From positions 310,001 through 374,000 of the forward strand of contig JACKAE010000003.1 in assembly GCA_020635205.1 (NCBI GenBank): 64,000 nucleotides of DNA, given 5' to 3'. Position 1 is the first letter of the stretch. Each line of letters starts with the position of its first letter. The notes beneath the pieces were generated by a model. That model did no database searches. It was given only the letters and a program-made list of their open reading frames with translations, and was not told where the DNA came from. A program made the position numbers and the translations under genes. Shown in pieces: positions 8,468 to 16,790 of this stretch. This DNA comes from Ignavibacteria bacterium (lineage in GTDB: Bacteria; Bacteroidota; Ignavibacteria; OLB7).

Positions 8468-9579
8468 GCGGCTATCTCCTCAGGCTGAACTGATCTGGAA
8501 CTGGATGAGCGCCCCTCTTCCTGACTCGGCATCTTAACAGCTTGAGTTCGCGAAGCGAAAAGCCTGCGCGATTGCGCTGCAATTGTTACTGCCACTCCTA
8601 ACACCATTGCCCCAGTCATCACGTGGAACGTTGTTACCGACGGCTGTTTCTCTGTATAGATAGTTAAGATTCCGAGCGAGATTTGCAAGGTGAGAAGAGA
8701 AATCAGCAGGAGAGCTGGACGATAGAGTGCCGAGACGCCACGGTAGTGCCGAAAAATTCGGAATGCTGTCCAGAGAGAGAGAATTGTCACCACAACTGCC
8801 CAGAATCGATGTGCTAAGTGAGCAATCATGTGCTCGCGAGTAACTTCGCTCAACAACAGCTTATCCAAGATGCCGTTTTGACGCAATTCTTGATTGGCAA
8901 AGGCGATACTTGCATCACTCAGCGGCAACGACCACTTTCCGAACATCGTCGGGAAGTCAGGAATCACAAGCCCTGCCTCGATATGCCGCATATAGGCACC
9001 GAGCATCAACTGAATCAAAATAGCCCCAACGGTCCAGAGAGAAAGGGTACGAAGCGAAACACTCACTTCGTTTTCTTTAAGAGGAGTTGGCAAATCAACC
9101 CAACGTGGAGATAAGGCTAAGGCAAGGATAAGAGACATGCAGAAGTAACTCTGCCCAAGCGTTCCGTGAAATGTTGATGTCCACGCAGGAAGCCCAAGCA
9201 GTACAGTAACCCCTCCGAATATTCCCTGAACAAGCACTGCAATGGATGTCCAGACCGCAAGCACCTTCACCCACTTTCTCTTCTCAAGACGCCAAATCAT
9301 GATTGTCAGGCCAAAGGTCAACAATCCCGCAACTGAGGCAATCATCCGATGCGAGTGTTCCCAAAAGATACCGCCGACCATTTGATCTAACGGAAAAAAG
9401 AACATGAAATGTCCGTAGGTATTTGGCCAGTCCGGAACAGAGAGACCAGAATTGGTACTCTTCACCATCCCGCCGACAAAAATTAGGACAAGAATAAATG
9501 CCACAGTCAACCATGCGAAGCGGTGGAGAGCACGGCTGCGATATTCAGTAGAGGCTTGATGCGATGCCGCTGTAGTCAT
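8464..9579 (-). CDS. ctaA: Haem A synthase, COX15/CtaA family
   Basis: This 371-residue protein has eight predicted membrane helices. It oxidises the haem O methyl group to the formyl of haem A. Family histidines are visible in WEHSHRMIASVAG (helix 2), TFHGTLGQSYF (helix 4), HLAHRFWAVVV (helix 6) and TFHVMTGAMVLG (helix 8). WPNTYGHFMFFFP near residue 50 is also characteristic of bacterial COX15. The C-terminal tail is Ser-rich and cytoplasmic. It is the first gene of the ctaA-ctaB-SCO-DUF420 unit, so the promoter should lie in the 105-nt gap before it. No cytochrome oxidase structural gene is in the window. Confidence 0.95.
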   Translation of the reverse strand: MTTAASHQASTEYRSRALHRFAWLTVAFILVLIFVGGMVKSTNSGLSVPDWPNTYGHFMFFFPLDQMVGGIFWEHSHRMIASVAGLLTFGLTIMIWRLEKRKWVKVLAVWTSIAVLVQGIFGGVTVLLGLPAWTSTFHGTLGQSYFCMSLILALALSPRWVDLPTPLKENEVSVSLRTLSLWTVGAILIQLMLGAYMRHIEAGLVIPDFPTMFGKWSLPLSDASIAFANQELRQNGILDKLLLSEVTREHMIAHLAHRFWAVVVTILSLWTAFRIFRHYRGVSALYRPALLLISLLTLQISLGILTIYTEKQPSVTTFHVMTGAMVLGVAVTIAAQSRRLFASRTQAVKMPSQEEGRSSSSRSVQPEEIAA

Positions 9580-9684
9580 ACGGTTCAGGTAGGCTTCAAT
9601 CTTCGTTTTTGACTGGTCGAATATACGGAGCCTTCAAACCTCAGCCGAGTGGAGGAGCGTGTAAATGTGTAGTGAATCTTCCGG

Positions 9685-11016
9685 TTATGTATCAGAGGCG
9701 ACACGGAAGCCGCTAAAAATTTGTCGTCGGATAGGATAGTCCCAATTCCGGAAGGTGTTGCGAATTGCGCCGGGACGTGTAGCCCAGCTTCCTCCACGCA
9801 GAACTTTGTAGTCAGTGCCGAAGAAGATCTTCGAGTACTCGTCGTATGGAAAGGCTTCAAAGCCGGGATAGGAAGTGAAATCACTTGAAACCCACTCCCA
9901 CACATCGCCAATCATCTGGTGGCAGCCGACGGGACTAACTCCAGATGGATAGGCTCCAACTTCAGCGGTCATCATCCCGAGCATATCAAGATTTGCTCTC
10001 TCTGAACTCCAGGGAGAATTCCCCCACGGAAAGAGGAGCGACTCTTCCCGATCGGCATCCCACGCAGCGGCTCGCTCCCACTCGGCTTCAGTTGGGAGCC
10101 GCATACCAACAAATCGGCAGTAGGCTTCAGCTTCGTGCCAACAGACGTGGATCACAGGGCGCCGCAAATTCAGAGGCCCGACGATTGCCATCGACCGTGT
10201 CATCCACCCCCCATCACTATTGCGGAACCAATACTTCGGCGCGTCTATTTCACTCTCGGTAACAAAAGCCCACCCTTCGGCACTCCACAACTCACGGTTT
10301 CGATACCCTCCTGCATCTACAAACTCAAGGAACTCTCCGTTCGTGACCGGAGCAATCCCAATGCGGTAGGAAGGAAGGTGAACCCGATGTCGCTTCCGTT
10401 CGTTATCGTACACTCCACTTACTTGATCGGTTCCCATGAAGAAATCACCCGAGGGAATGTCTACCATTCCCTTCACCTCAGGATTTTCCTCTGGAAGAGA
10501 TCGTAGTGGAAGAGTGGGAACGTAGGGATCACCCAACTTCAGTTGGAGTGTCTGGAGAATGGTCTCGTTGTGTTGATACTCGTGTTGCAGAAGCATCTGG
10601 TAGACAAATCCATCCTGAAGGAGTGGATGTGTCTCCGAAGAGAAATCAACAGAGCGAAGACGTTCCAGCACTGCTCGACGAATCTGAGTTAAATAGCTCC
10701 TGAGTTCTTCGCGATCTGGCAACGGGAGTTTATCGCGAACCGAGCGGGGATTTTTTACCGCGTCGTACATCTCGTCGAGTTCGGGAAAAACTTCACCAGA
10801 ATTAGGAAGGGATCGGATACCCCAAAGCTCCTCGAAGTTTCCGATATGCCCCACGTCCCAAGCAATCGGACTCATCAGCCGGTTGTGCTGGCGGTATAGA
10901 TCCTCTTGCCGGAGCGGTTCTAATAGGTCGAGAGTTCGTTGCCGTGCCTCGGCAAAATCCTTTTCTATCTTCTCACGAAGTCTGTTCGCTTCGCTTTCCA
11001 CTGTTGATGTTTGCAT
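9685..11016 (-). CDS. EgtB-like sulfoxide synthase (DinB_2 plus FGE-sulfatase domain)
   Basis: The N-terminal DinB-like helical domain (about residues 1-165) contains the non-haem iron ligand pattern of EgtB: a His in WDVGHIGNFEE and the HxxxHxE in LLQHEYQHNET. The C-terminal FGE-sulfatase domain (about 185-443) carries GDVWEWVSS, LRGGSWATRP and the ending NWDYPIRRQIFSGFRVA, all very typical of EgtB. Family members join Nalpha-trimethylhistidine to cysteine or gamma-glutamylcysteine by oxidative C-S bond formation in ergothioneine synthesis. Length (443) is normal. No EgtD methyltransferase is adjacent, so the true substrate is uncertain; a related selenoneine or ovothiol-type enzyme is an alternative. 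It appears monocistronic, 105 nt upstream of ctaA. Confidence 0.85.
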   Translation of the reverse strand: MQTSTVESEANRLREKIEKDFAEARQRTLDLLEPLRQEDLYRQHNRLMSPIAWDVGHIGNFEELWGIRSLPNSGEVFPELDEMYDAVKNPRSVRDKLPLPDREELRSYLTQIRRAVLERLRSVDFSSETHPLLQDGFVYQMLLQHEYQHNETILQTLQLKLGDPYVPTLPLRSLPEENPEVKGMVDIPSGDFFMGTDQVSGVYDNERKRHRVHLPSYRIGIAPVTNGEFLEFVDAGGYRNRELWSAEGWAFVTESEIDAPKYWFRNSDGGWMTRSMAIVGPLNLRRPVIHVCWHEAEAYCRFVGMRLPTEAEWERAAAWDADREESLLFPWGNSPWSSERANLDMLGMMTAEVGAYPSGVSPVGCHQMIGDVWEWVSSDFTSYPGFEAFPYDEYSKIFFGTDYKVLRGGSWATRPGAIRNTFRNWDYPIRRQIFSGFRVASDT

Positions 11017-11053
11017 AGGGAGTGAAGATACGGAAACCGTTCCTGTCAGAATT

Positions 11054-11944
11054 TCACTTCTTCTTCACCTTCTGCTTCCACTCCACCATCAACTCTTGGA
11101 AAACGTTTTGTTGATCCTCAGTTAAGATATTGTTCACTTGACGGACAAGCAATCCAAGATTCATCCACTGCCGTTTAGCCCGCTGCCGAGGTTCGCCTTG
11201 GAAGTTTTCCCGAATCCACGTGTTTCTTCTCACTGCTTTTTTCAGGATCACTTGCAGTTGCTCAACTTGATCTTCGGTCAAGTCAAGTTTCGTTTTCAGA
11301 AATTCAATCAGGCGTGGAAGCTCTTCGGCACGGACATCGGCTCCAGGAAGCCCCGGCAGCGGATTCATATCATCGGTTTCGCCGACAACATCCACCGTCA
11401 CGGAATCGTTTGGCTTCACGCTGGCATCTTCCTGCTCTACATACTTCTGTTCCCTCCCACTCTTCTCAGTGGGAACATCTCTCAGCAACGCCGCAATTGT
11501 GGCACTATCTTCAAGCGATTCCTCCTCAGTTCGCAACATACTTCGACGTCCTTCTCGAAGGCGGGAACGTAGTTGATTGTGAGGTCGGCGCGGCAGTAGA
11601 TGCCTCCGTTGCTCTTCGAGAAGTACTTGCTGTTTGGGATTGAGCATTGGTGCTGCGCGCTGCGCAAGTGTGTCGAAAATCTGCTCGTACTGGAACTCGG
11701 CTCCTTCCCTAATCTCTGCAATCTCTTCGTAGGCGCGTTGCAGTTCATGAGTAAGTGAATCGCGCTGTCCTTCGGTCAACTGAAGCCGATCGACGAAGTA
11801 TGCACGAAAACCCTCGACACTCCTCAAGTTTTCACGCTCTCGCACGCTCTGCCGGACAAACAATCCTACCGCCAGACTACCGCAGAGGAGACCAGTCAGG
11901 AAGACTGCTGAGAGACCAAGTATTGCTTTTGTTCGAGTCTTCAT
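11054..11944 (-). CDS. Membrane-anchored periplasmic LTxxQ-like (Spy/CpxP-type) protein
   Basis: This protein of about 296 residues has an N-terminal membrane helix (LGLSAVFLTGLLCGSLAVGLF) and an otherwise helical, highly charged periplasmic part. Two LTxxQ-like motifs are visible, LQLTEGQRDSL near residue 55 and LDLTEDQVEQL near 220, followed by a third related segment, ILTEDQQNVFQEL, near the end. Such motifs occur in CpxP/Spy and in sensors linked to ECF sigma factors. It lies 10 nt after the small membrane protein and is the third gene of the sigma factor unit, which suggests an envelope-stress or metal-sensing role. I chose the ATG at 11944; a GTG codon directly before it is also possible. 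Confidence 0.65.
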   Translation of the reverse strand: MKTRTKAILGLSAVFLTGLLCGSLAVGLFVRQSVRERENLRSVEGFRAYFVDRLQLTEGQRDSLTHELQRAYEEIAEIREGAEFQYEQIFDTLAQRAAPMLNPKQQVLLEEQRRHLLPRRPHNQLRSRLREGRRSMLRTEEESLEDSATIAALLRDVPTEKSGREQKYVEQEDASVKPNDSVTVDVVGETDDMNPLPGLPGADVRAEELPRLIEFLKTKLDLTEDQVEQLQVILKKAVRRNTWIRENFQGEPRQRAKRQWMNLGLLVRQVNNILTEDQQNVFQELMVEWKQKVKKK

Positions 11945-11954
11945 CACGAAAAAA

Positions 11955-12230
11955 TCACTGGAAGGGAATGAGTTCAGTTAACGACGCATAGTCCGAAATC
12001 GATTGGAGTAAGTCAGGCCCCTCCCCAGTTACTCCAAAAACAAGGAGCACCATTGCAAGGGCGCTTAAGGCAACGGCAGCGCGTGGGGATAGTCTGGAGA
12101 AAATATCCCAGATCGTATGCTCAGGACGATTCATTGCAAGCGAGGCAACTCGCTCGGCAAAGCCGAGAGAGAGGGACTCTGGATACTCCCCTCGAATAAA
12201 GTCGTCAATATGTTTCTCGGACATGAACAT
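11955..12230 (-). CDS. Small single-pass membrane protein, candidate anti-sigma factor
   Basis: This 91-residue protein has a cytoplasmic N-terminus of about 50 residues (EKHIDDFIRGEYPESLSLGFAERVASLA) and one membrane helix (AAVALSALAMVLLVFGV), then a short periplasmic tail. No zinc-binding His/Cys cluster is seen. The gene starts 47 nt after the ECF sigma factor stop. An N-in single-pass protein encoded directly behind an ECF sigma gene is commonly its anti-sigma factor, and that is the basis of the proposal; no domain confirms it. The ATG at 12224 is an alternative start. Confidence 0.6.
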   Translation of the reverse strand: MFMSEKHIDDFIRGEYPESLSLGFAERVASLAMNRPEHTIWDIFSRLSPRAAVALSALAMVLLVFGVTGEGPDLLQSISDYASLTELIPFQ

Positions 12231-12277
12231 TGTTATCTATTGCTGAAGGTTGTCTGATTCCAAATGAAGGCTATCGT

Positions 12278-12886
12278 TCACTCATCAAAGGTTGGGTCGA
12301 AGTCCAGCCCTGTGTCGCGAAGAATCTCCCGCATTTTTTCTCGAGCACGATAGAGGCGTGACTTAACTGTTCCGGTAGAAACTCCAAGGATTTCGGCAAC
12401 TTGCTCTACTGGCAATTCTTCTACGATCCGCATCACGAGGACTGTTCGGAATTCTTCCGATAAAAACGTTAATCCCCTGCGTACAGCTTCACGACGTTCT
12501 TCGGCTAACATATCATCGTCGGCACTCCCATCAGCAGGAGTTCGATCCCGCAATCGGTTCCCCCCCTTCTCATCCTCTATATCAAGACTGGTAAACGTCC
12601 CGAAACGTTTTCGCCGTCGTTTGGCAACCCGCCAGCAGTGGCGCAAAGCAATGCGGGTTAGATACGTGCTGAACTGTGCATCCCCTCGAAACGAAGGAAG
12701 AGAACGGAAGAGAAGGAGAAAAATCTCTTGGGCAATATCTTCCAGCTCTTCTCTCTGAAGATCGTGAATCACCCCTTTGATCGTCACAATCACGCGCCGT
12801 TCATAACGGCGAATCAGCTCGGCAAAGGCAGCCTCTTCTCCTGAAAGCGTTCGTTGAATTAGATCTGCATCCGTACGGTGCGTCAT
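12278..12886 (-). CDS. RNA polymerase ECF sigma factor (sigma-70 family)
   Basis: About 202 residues hold the two ECF domains. Region 2 is marked by ADLIQRTLSGEEAAFAELIRRYE and by LEDIAQEIFLLLFRSLPSFRG with FSTYLTRIALRHCW. Region 4 is marked by EEFRTVLVMRIVEELPVEQVAEILGVSTGTVKSRLYRAREKMRE. It directs RNA polymerase to a stress or envelope regulon that cannot be named from sequence. A TTG at 12928 would add 14 residues, but the ATG at 12886 has a GGAAAAAG-like ribosome binding site and fits the usual family start. It leads a three-gene unit with a membrane protein and an LTxxQ-like protein, and is probably autoregulated like most ECF genes. Confidence 0.92.
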   Translation of the reverse strand: MTHRTDADLIQRTLSGEEAAFAELIRRYERRVIVTIKGVIHDLQREELEDIAQEIFLLLFRSLPSFRGDAQFSTYLTRIALRHCWRVAKRRRKRFGTFTSLDIEDEKGGNRLRDRTPADGSADDDMLAEERREAVRRGLTFLSEEFRTVLVMRIVEELPVEQVAEILGVSTGTVKSRLYRAREKMREILRDTGLDFDPTFDE

Positions 12887-12995
12887 TACCGGCACTTTTT
12901 CCAACAATTCGGTGTTTAGAGACCACAAGTTGAAGGACGTTCCCGAAAGAGTGGTTCGCCTGAAAGTCTTAAGTTAATCTCGATAACGCTGTAAA

Positions 12996-14231
12996 ATGAA
13001 ACGATCAGCTTCTATGATACGCAACATTTGCTTTGCAGACCAAAAGTGGAGAGCAAGAGTGATCGTGCTCCTTTTTCTCGGCACTTATGCAACTCTATCA
13101 GCACAGGAAAGGGACAATTTTACCTTCATCGCAATTGGTGATGCCGGGTATCCCGGCCCAATTCTCGACCAGAATGGGGCAGCGATCAATGGAATCACAG
13201 CTTCGTTGGATAAAGAAAAAAATCCGCTTGATGCTCTCGTCTTTCTGGGTGATAATTTTTATCCAATTGGATTGAACATCCGCCCGAAAGAGCGAACCAG
13301 TTTGATTTCGGAAGTACTCAGTCCCCACGCATACACACTCCTTACGCTTGGCCCGAAGAATGTCCACGCTGTTCCAGGGAACCACGACTACTACTGCGCA
13401 ACACTTGGTCCGATCCCCTACGGCAGATGCAACGAAGGGAATGTTGTGGAACAGGCTATTCCAATCTGGACATATTACCTGAGAGAACCATCATCGGTAC
13501 GATATCCTACCTATAGTGGATCCCCTGATTCAGTGGAGTTGATCTTCGTTGACAGTCCGATGTTCCTTCTCAACAGTGAAAGTGACTGGCATCTTCAACT
13601 CGACACCCTTGAGAACTTGCTTCACGCTTCGAAGGTGAATCAAGGGGTCAAGTGGCGCATGATGTTCTTCCACCACTCTCCTTTCAGTGCTGGCGAGCAT
13701 GGCGGATTTACCTTGTGGAGCGAATCCAAACAGCGGATTGTCTACAGAGGATGTTCGGTTGGCGAGCGGGATAACCCAGTAAAACTTGTTCAACGGTTAG
13801 CTGGCTACCACGAAGAGAACTGTGACCCACACTATCAGAACTACAAAGATTCTCTCTTTAAACGAATCGTCCGATCTGGAGCAACCATCCACGCAACGTT
13901 TGGTGGGCACGACCACAGCCTTCAGTTATTATCACAGGTGAAACGTCCCCCCGGAACACCGGGAGTGTTTGTGATTAGTGGAGCGGGATCGAAGCAAACT
14001 GGTGTTGGCTCCCCGCAAGTTGATACGTCCGTTGGAATGTCGATCTACACACATCCAATTATCGACAACCACCGGAAGGGAACGAGCATCTTCGGTTTTG
14101 CTGTGGGAACTATCGAGAAGGACAAGTTGAAGCTCTGGTTTATTGATGGTGCAACGGGAGAACCTGCTGACATGGGTGGGGCGAGCCAATTCTTTATCGA
14201 CTCAACCGGAACGCTCGTCGACACGCGATAA
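12996..14231 (+). CDS. Secreted calcineurin-like metallophosphatase
   Basis: This 411-residue protein has a Sec signal peptide that ends near residue 36 (TYATLSAQ). The binuclear metallophosphoesterase motifs appear in order: FIAIGDAGYPG (GDxG), LVFLGDNFYPIG (GDN), AVPGNHDYYC (GNHD), MFFHHSPFSAGEHGG (His) and ATFGGHDHSLQLL (GHxH). The layout resembles purple acid phosphatase or tartrate-resistant acid phosphatase type enzymes working in the periplasm or outside the cell. The substrate is unknown; phosphomonoesters are likely. It is divergent from the ECF sigma gene (gap about 109 nt), and its last 30 nt overlap the end of the convergent RNA methyltransferase gene. Confidence 0.88.
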   Translation: MKRSASMIRNICFADQKWRARVIVLLFLGTYATLSAQERDNFTFIAIGDAGYPGPILDQNGAAINGITASLDKEKNPLDALVFLGDNFYPIGLNIRPKERTSLISEVLSPHAYTLLTLGPKNVHAVPGNHDYYCATLGPIPYGRCNEGNVVEQAIPIWTYYLREPSSVRYPTYSGSPDSVELIFVDSPMFLLNSESDWHLQLDTLENLLHASKVNQGVKWRMMFFHHSPFSAGEHGGFTLWSESKQRIVYRGCSVGERDNPVKLVQRLAGYHEENCDPHYQNYKDSLFKRIVRSGATIHATFGGHDHSLQLLSQVKRPPGTPGVFVISGAGSKQTGVGSPQVDTSVGMSIYTHPIIDNHRKGTSIFGFAVGTIEKDKLKLWFIDGATGEPADMGGASQFFIDSTGTLVDTR

Positions 14232-14996
14232 CTCCCAGCAGAGAATCGTTGCAGCCATTGCGGCGTTTAGCGACTCACCACTTCCAACGCGAGGGATTGA
14301 AAGGCGTTCCACTCGCTCCTTCAAACCGGGTTCCTCCCACTCGGGAGAGATTCCGTGTGCTTCACTTCCAATCACGTAGACTCCTGTAGGGTCAGGAGGC
14401 ATGTTGCCGAGTGAGCGTTCACCGTCGGCAGATAGAAGATAGATTCGGCGGTTGAGTGAGAGAAGCTCAGCAGCAGAGACTCCCTCCACAATCGTAACCC
14501 GAAAGCTCCCCCCCATTGAAGCGCGAACAGTTTTAGGATTCCACGGATCGACACTCCCCTTTCCGAAGAGAAGCCAATCAATGCCGAACCAATCTGCTCC
14601 TCGGATAATTGTTCCAGCATTCCCAGGGTCTGAAACACCGTCGAGGAAGAGGAGGGGAATTGGAAGCGTTCGTAAATCACTGAGTGGAGGAGATTGCGGC
14701 ATTCTCACAACAGCCCCCACACCCTGAGGATGTTCCGTTGAGAAGAGATCACTCTCCTCAGAATTAATCAGATAGGTTGTGCAGGAGGAAAGCTCCGTCG
14801 GTATCTTCTCTACCATATCGGGGTGAACGTAGAGGAACTCTATCATTTCTGGGGCGCTCACCAACTCGGATAAGAGACGAACCCCCTCAGCGAGGAAGAG
14901 ACCACGTTCTCTCCTCTTTTTTCTTCGAGATAGTGAGCGCAGAAGAGTGCGGCGAGAATCTGAAATCGGCAGTGGAGAAGTTGGTCGTGAATCCAT
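14202..14996 (-). CDS. TrmH/SpoU family RNA 2'-O-methyltransferase
   Basis: This 264-residue protein has an N-terminal substrate-binding domain (RRKKRRERGLFLAEGVRLLSEL) and a C-terminal SPOUT knot domain. Family motif 1 is LFLDGVSDPGNAGTIIRGADWFG, motif 2 is YVIGSEAHGIS, and motif 3 is LSIPRVGSGESLNAAMAATILCWE. These enzymes use S-adenosylmethionine to methylate ribose 2'-OH in tRNA or 23S rRNA; the exact target cannot be read from sequence. The variant IPRVGSGESLNAAMA replaces the more usual IPM..G.VESLNVSVA. Its 3' end overlaps the metallophosphatase gene tail-to-tail by 30 nt. Confidence 0.92.
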   Translation of the reverse strand: MDSRPTSPLPISDSRRTLLRSLSRRKKRRERGLFLAEGVRLLSELVSAPEMIEFLYVHPDMVEKIPTELSSCTTYLINSEESDLFSTEHPQGVGAVVRMPQSPPLSDLRTLPIPLLFLDGVSDPGNAGTIIRGADWFGIDWLLFGKGSVDPWNPKTVRASMGGSFRVTIVEGVSAAELLSLNRRIYLLSADGERSLGNMPPDPTGVYVIGSEAHGISPEWEEPGLKERVERLSIPRVGSGESLNAAMAATILCWELSRVDERSG

Positions 14997-15063
14997 GAAA
15001 GAAGAATCAATTATTCCGGCCTGCTCGAAGTTCAGAGTTCGATGTTTCTACAATCAGAAGTTC

Positions 15064-15732
15064 CTACAGGACGGCTTCAATCGCCTTGCGGAACTCGGCT
15101 TCAGACTTCCCTCCGACGAGGACATTTGAGATATTCCCTTTTCGGTCAATCACAAACGTTGTCGGCACGTAGGGGGAGCTACCATACTTCTGAACAATAT
15201 CAGAATTGCCAATAAGCATTGGATAGAGAAGGTTGTTTGCTGTAGCAAAGGTGGCAAGGTGCTCTTCCACAGTTTTACCCGTGATCGGACGCTCCAAAGC
15301 AACACCCAACACTTCAAATCCTTTCGGCCCCAACTCTTCCCGTAGCTTGACAATGTCTGGCAACTCAGCGCGACATGGCGGACACCAGGTCCCCCAGAAA
15401 TTGAGGAGAACAACCTTCCCACGATAATCTTCAAGGCTCCCCTCCTCACCTGCACCATTCTTCCACGAAAACGTGGGGGCAGCTTGAGAAGCTAACGTAT
15501 ATTCAGTCCCCTCGATTTGTGGGAGAGCATCCCCTTCCACACGTTCGATTATCCCCACCTTCGAGGCCGGTCCAGTCTGAACAGCTTGCGCCGTTGTTTC
15601 CTCTCCCTTCTGTGATTCTGCTGAAGTCTCCTCTCCTGATCCACTATCACTTTGACTCTTGTTCGATCCACACGAAATTAGAATCTGTGCAAAGAGCAAG
15701 GCGAAAAGCACCTGACGACTGAATCGTATCAT
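15064..15732 (-). CDS. TlpA/ResA-like thioredoxin-fold lipoprotein
   Basis: This protein of about 222 residues has a lipoprotein signal peptide with lipobox LISC (AQILISCGSN). A Ser/Glu-rich linker runs to about residue 70, then an AhpC/TSA-redoxin-type thioredoxin domain follows. The active site is GTWCPPCRAELPDI (CPPC), with the cis-Pro region at SSPYVPTTFVIDRKGNI. TlpA/ResA proteins reduce periplasmic disulfides, for example in cytochrome c maturation or the CuA site of oxidase, which would suit the oxidase assembly genes 6-9 kb away. I chose the ATG at 15732, which has GAGGG 9 nt upstream, over a TTG at 15753. Confidence 0.9.
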   Translation of the reverse strand: MIRFSRQVLFALLFAQILISCGSNKSQSDSGSGEETSAESQKGEETTAQAVQTGPASKVGIIERVEGDALPQIEGTEYTLASQAAPTFSWKNGAGEEGSLEDYRGKVVLLNFWGTWCPPCRAELPDIVKLREELGPKGFEVLGVALERPITGKTVEEHLATFATANNLLYPMLIGNSDIVQKYGSSPYVPTTFVIDRKGNISNVLVGGKSEAEFRKAIEAVL

Positions 15733-15866
15733 CTGACTATCCCTCAATATCAATATCTACTGCTTACTACTGCAACGCTTGTGAAAAACTGGACTGGTTG
15801 ACGTGACCACCTGCGAGAGATTGCTATCGTGAGATAGCACGATCATCCTCTGTAGCACTGTACCAC

Positions 15867-16757
15867 TTACGGCATACCGAGCAATCTCTTCACCTCGGCA
15901 CTGGACCGATTGGCAACTGCGACAAACACAATATCTCCCTCTTTATACATCACCAGGTTCCCCTTACCTGGAGCCTCCATCCATATCGGCGTTCCTCCCT
16001 CCAGTTGAGTTAGCACATCCTCGGTAACGTAAAATCCCTTTCCCTCCTTCAGAGTTTGCAACGGAATCTCGGTCACGTAGAGTCGCGCATCGCCATCTTT
16101 GTAGAGGAAGTGTGGCAAGTTAACTCCTCCCCGCTCACTGACAACGCCCCCCTCCAATGGCATCGACGCCCCCTTGAACTCAACCGACGGAACGCCGTGA
16201 CTCACCAGTTCTTTCGTCAGGTTAACGAGGTCATCTTCGTCATACTCAACCTCTAACGTTCCTGCCAACCACGTTTCGTAGTTTGTCATTGCTTGATTGA
16301 AGAGATTCACTGGGCCGGTTGACCTTCTGGTTGGCTCTGGAATTGGTGCTCTCTTCTGGGTTGTTGTCTCCTGAGTGGCAATAGCTTCAGGTTGGTCTGG
16401 CTTGTCGTCGAAAAGAATAATGTATGTGGCGAGACCAAGAATAAGGACAAGGAGAATGAAGAGTGGAACAGCAGTTCCCGGGCGCCGAGAACGCCGTCGA
16501 TATGAAGAGCGTCTTCTGGTCTCCGCCCTGGTTATTGCCTCGATGCTCCGTTCTAACGCATCTGGAACAGTCTCCGCTCCACCAGTAGTCGAGTATCTTT
16601 TTTGTACAACCATCTTCTGTTCAAGCTCTCTCTCAAACCCCTGACGACAATCCTCGCAGGATTGAACGGAAGATTCCCCGTCACGCCGGTACGTATCGAG
16701 ATCGAGGCGACTGGAGACTGTTTGCACAATTTCGCTGTGTAGTTCTTCGCTGGTCAT
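15867..16757 (-). CDS. Single-pass membrane protein with a zinc-finger-like N-terminus (putative anti-sigma factor)
   Basis: This protein of about 296 residues starts with a helical cytoplasmic part containing SVQSCEDCRQGFERE. The Cys-x2-Cys resembles the anti-sigma zinc finger HxxxCxxC, but the His position is Gln. An Arg-rich stretch (RRRSSYRRRSRRPG) precedes the membrane helix VPLFILLVLILGLATYIILF at about 120-140. The periplasmic part ends with a DUF3379/RskA-unlike module: RLYVTEIP, VLTQLEGGTPIWMEAPGKGNLVMYKEGDIVFVAVANRS. That end resembles anti-sigma regulators that monitor the envelope. It follows trxB closely. No sigma factor is adjacent, so the function is inferred. The ATG at 16757 was preferred over the upstream TTG. 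Confidence 0.55.
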   Translation of the reverse strand: MTSEELHSEIVQTVSSRLDLDTYRRDGESSVQSCEDCRQGFERELEQKMVVQKRYSTTGGAETVPDALERSIEAITRAETRRRSSYRRRSRRPGTAVPLFILLVLILGLATYIILFDDKPDQPEAIATQETTTQKRAPIPEPTRRSTGPVNLFNQAMTNYETWLAGTLEVEYDEDDLVNLTKELVSHGVPSVEFKGASMPLEGGVVSERGGVNLPHFLYKDGDARLYVTEIPLQTLKEGKGFYVTEDVLTQLEGGTPIWMEAPGKGNLVMYKEGDIVFVAVANRSSAEVKRLLGMP

Positions 16758-16790
16758 GGATGCAATAGATAGTAGGTTCAACGTATAAGG

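Noticed and set aside
14202..14231. Tail-to-tail overlap of the metallophosphatase and TrmH-type genes as a sign of a frameshift
   Set aside because: Both proteins have complete domains and normal ends; a 30-nt convergent overlap is common and needs no special explanation.
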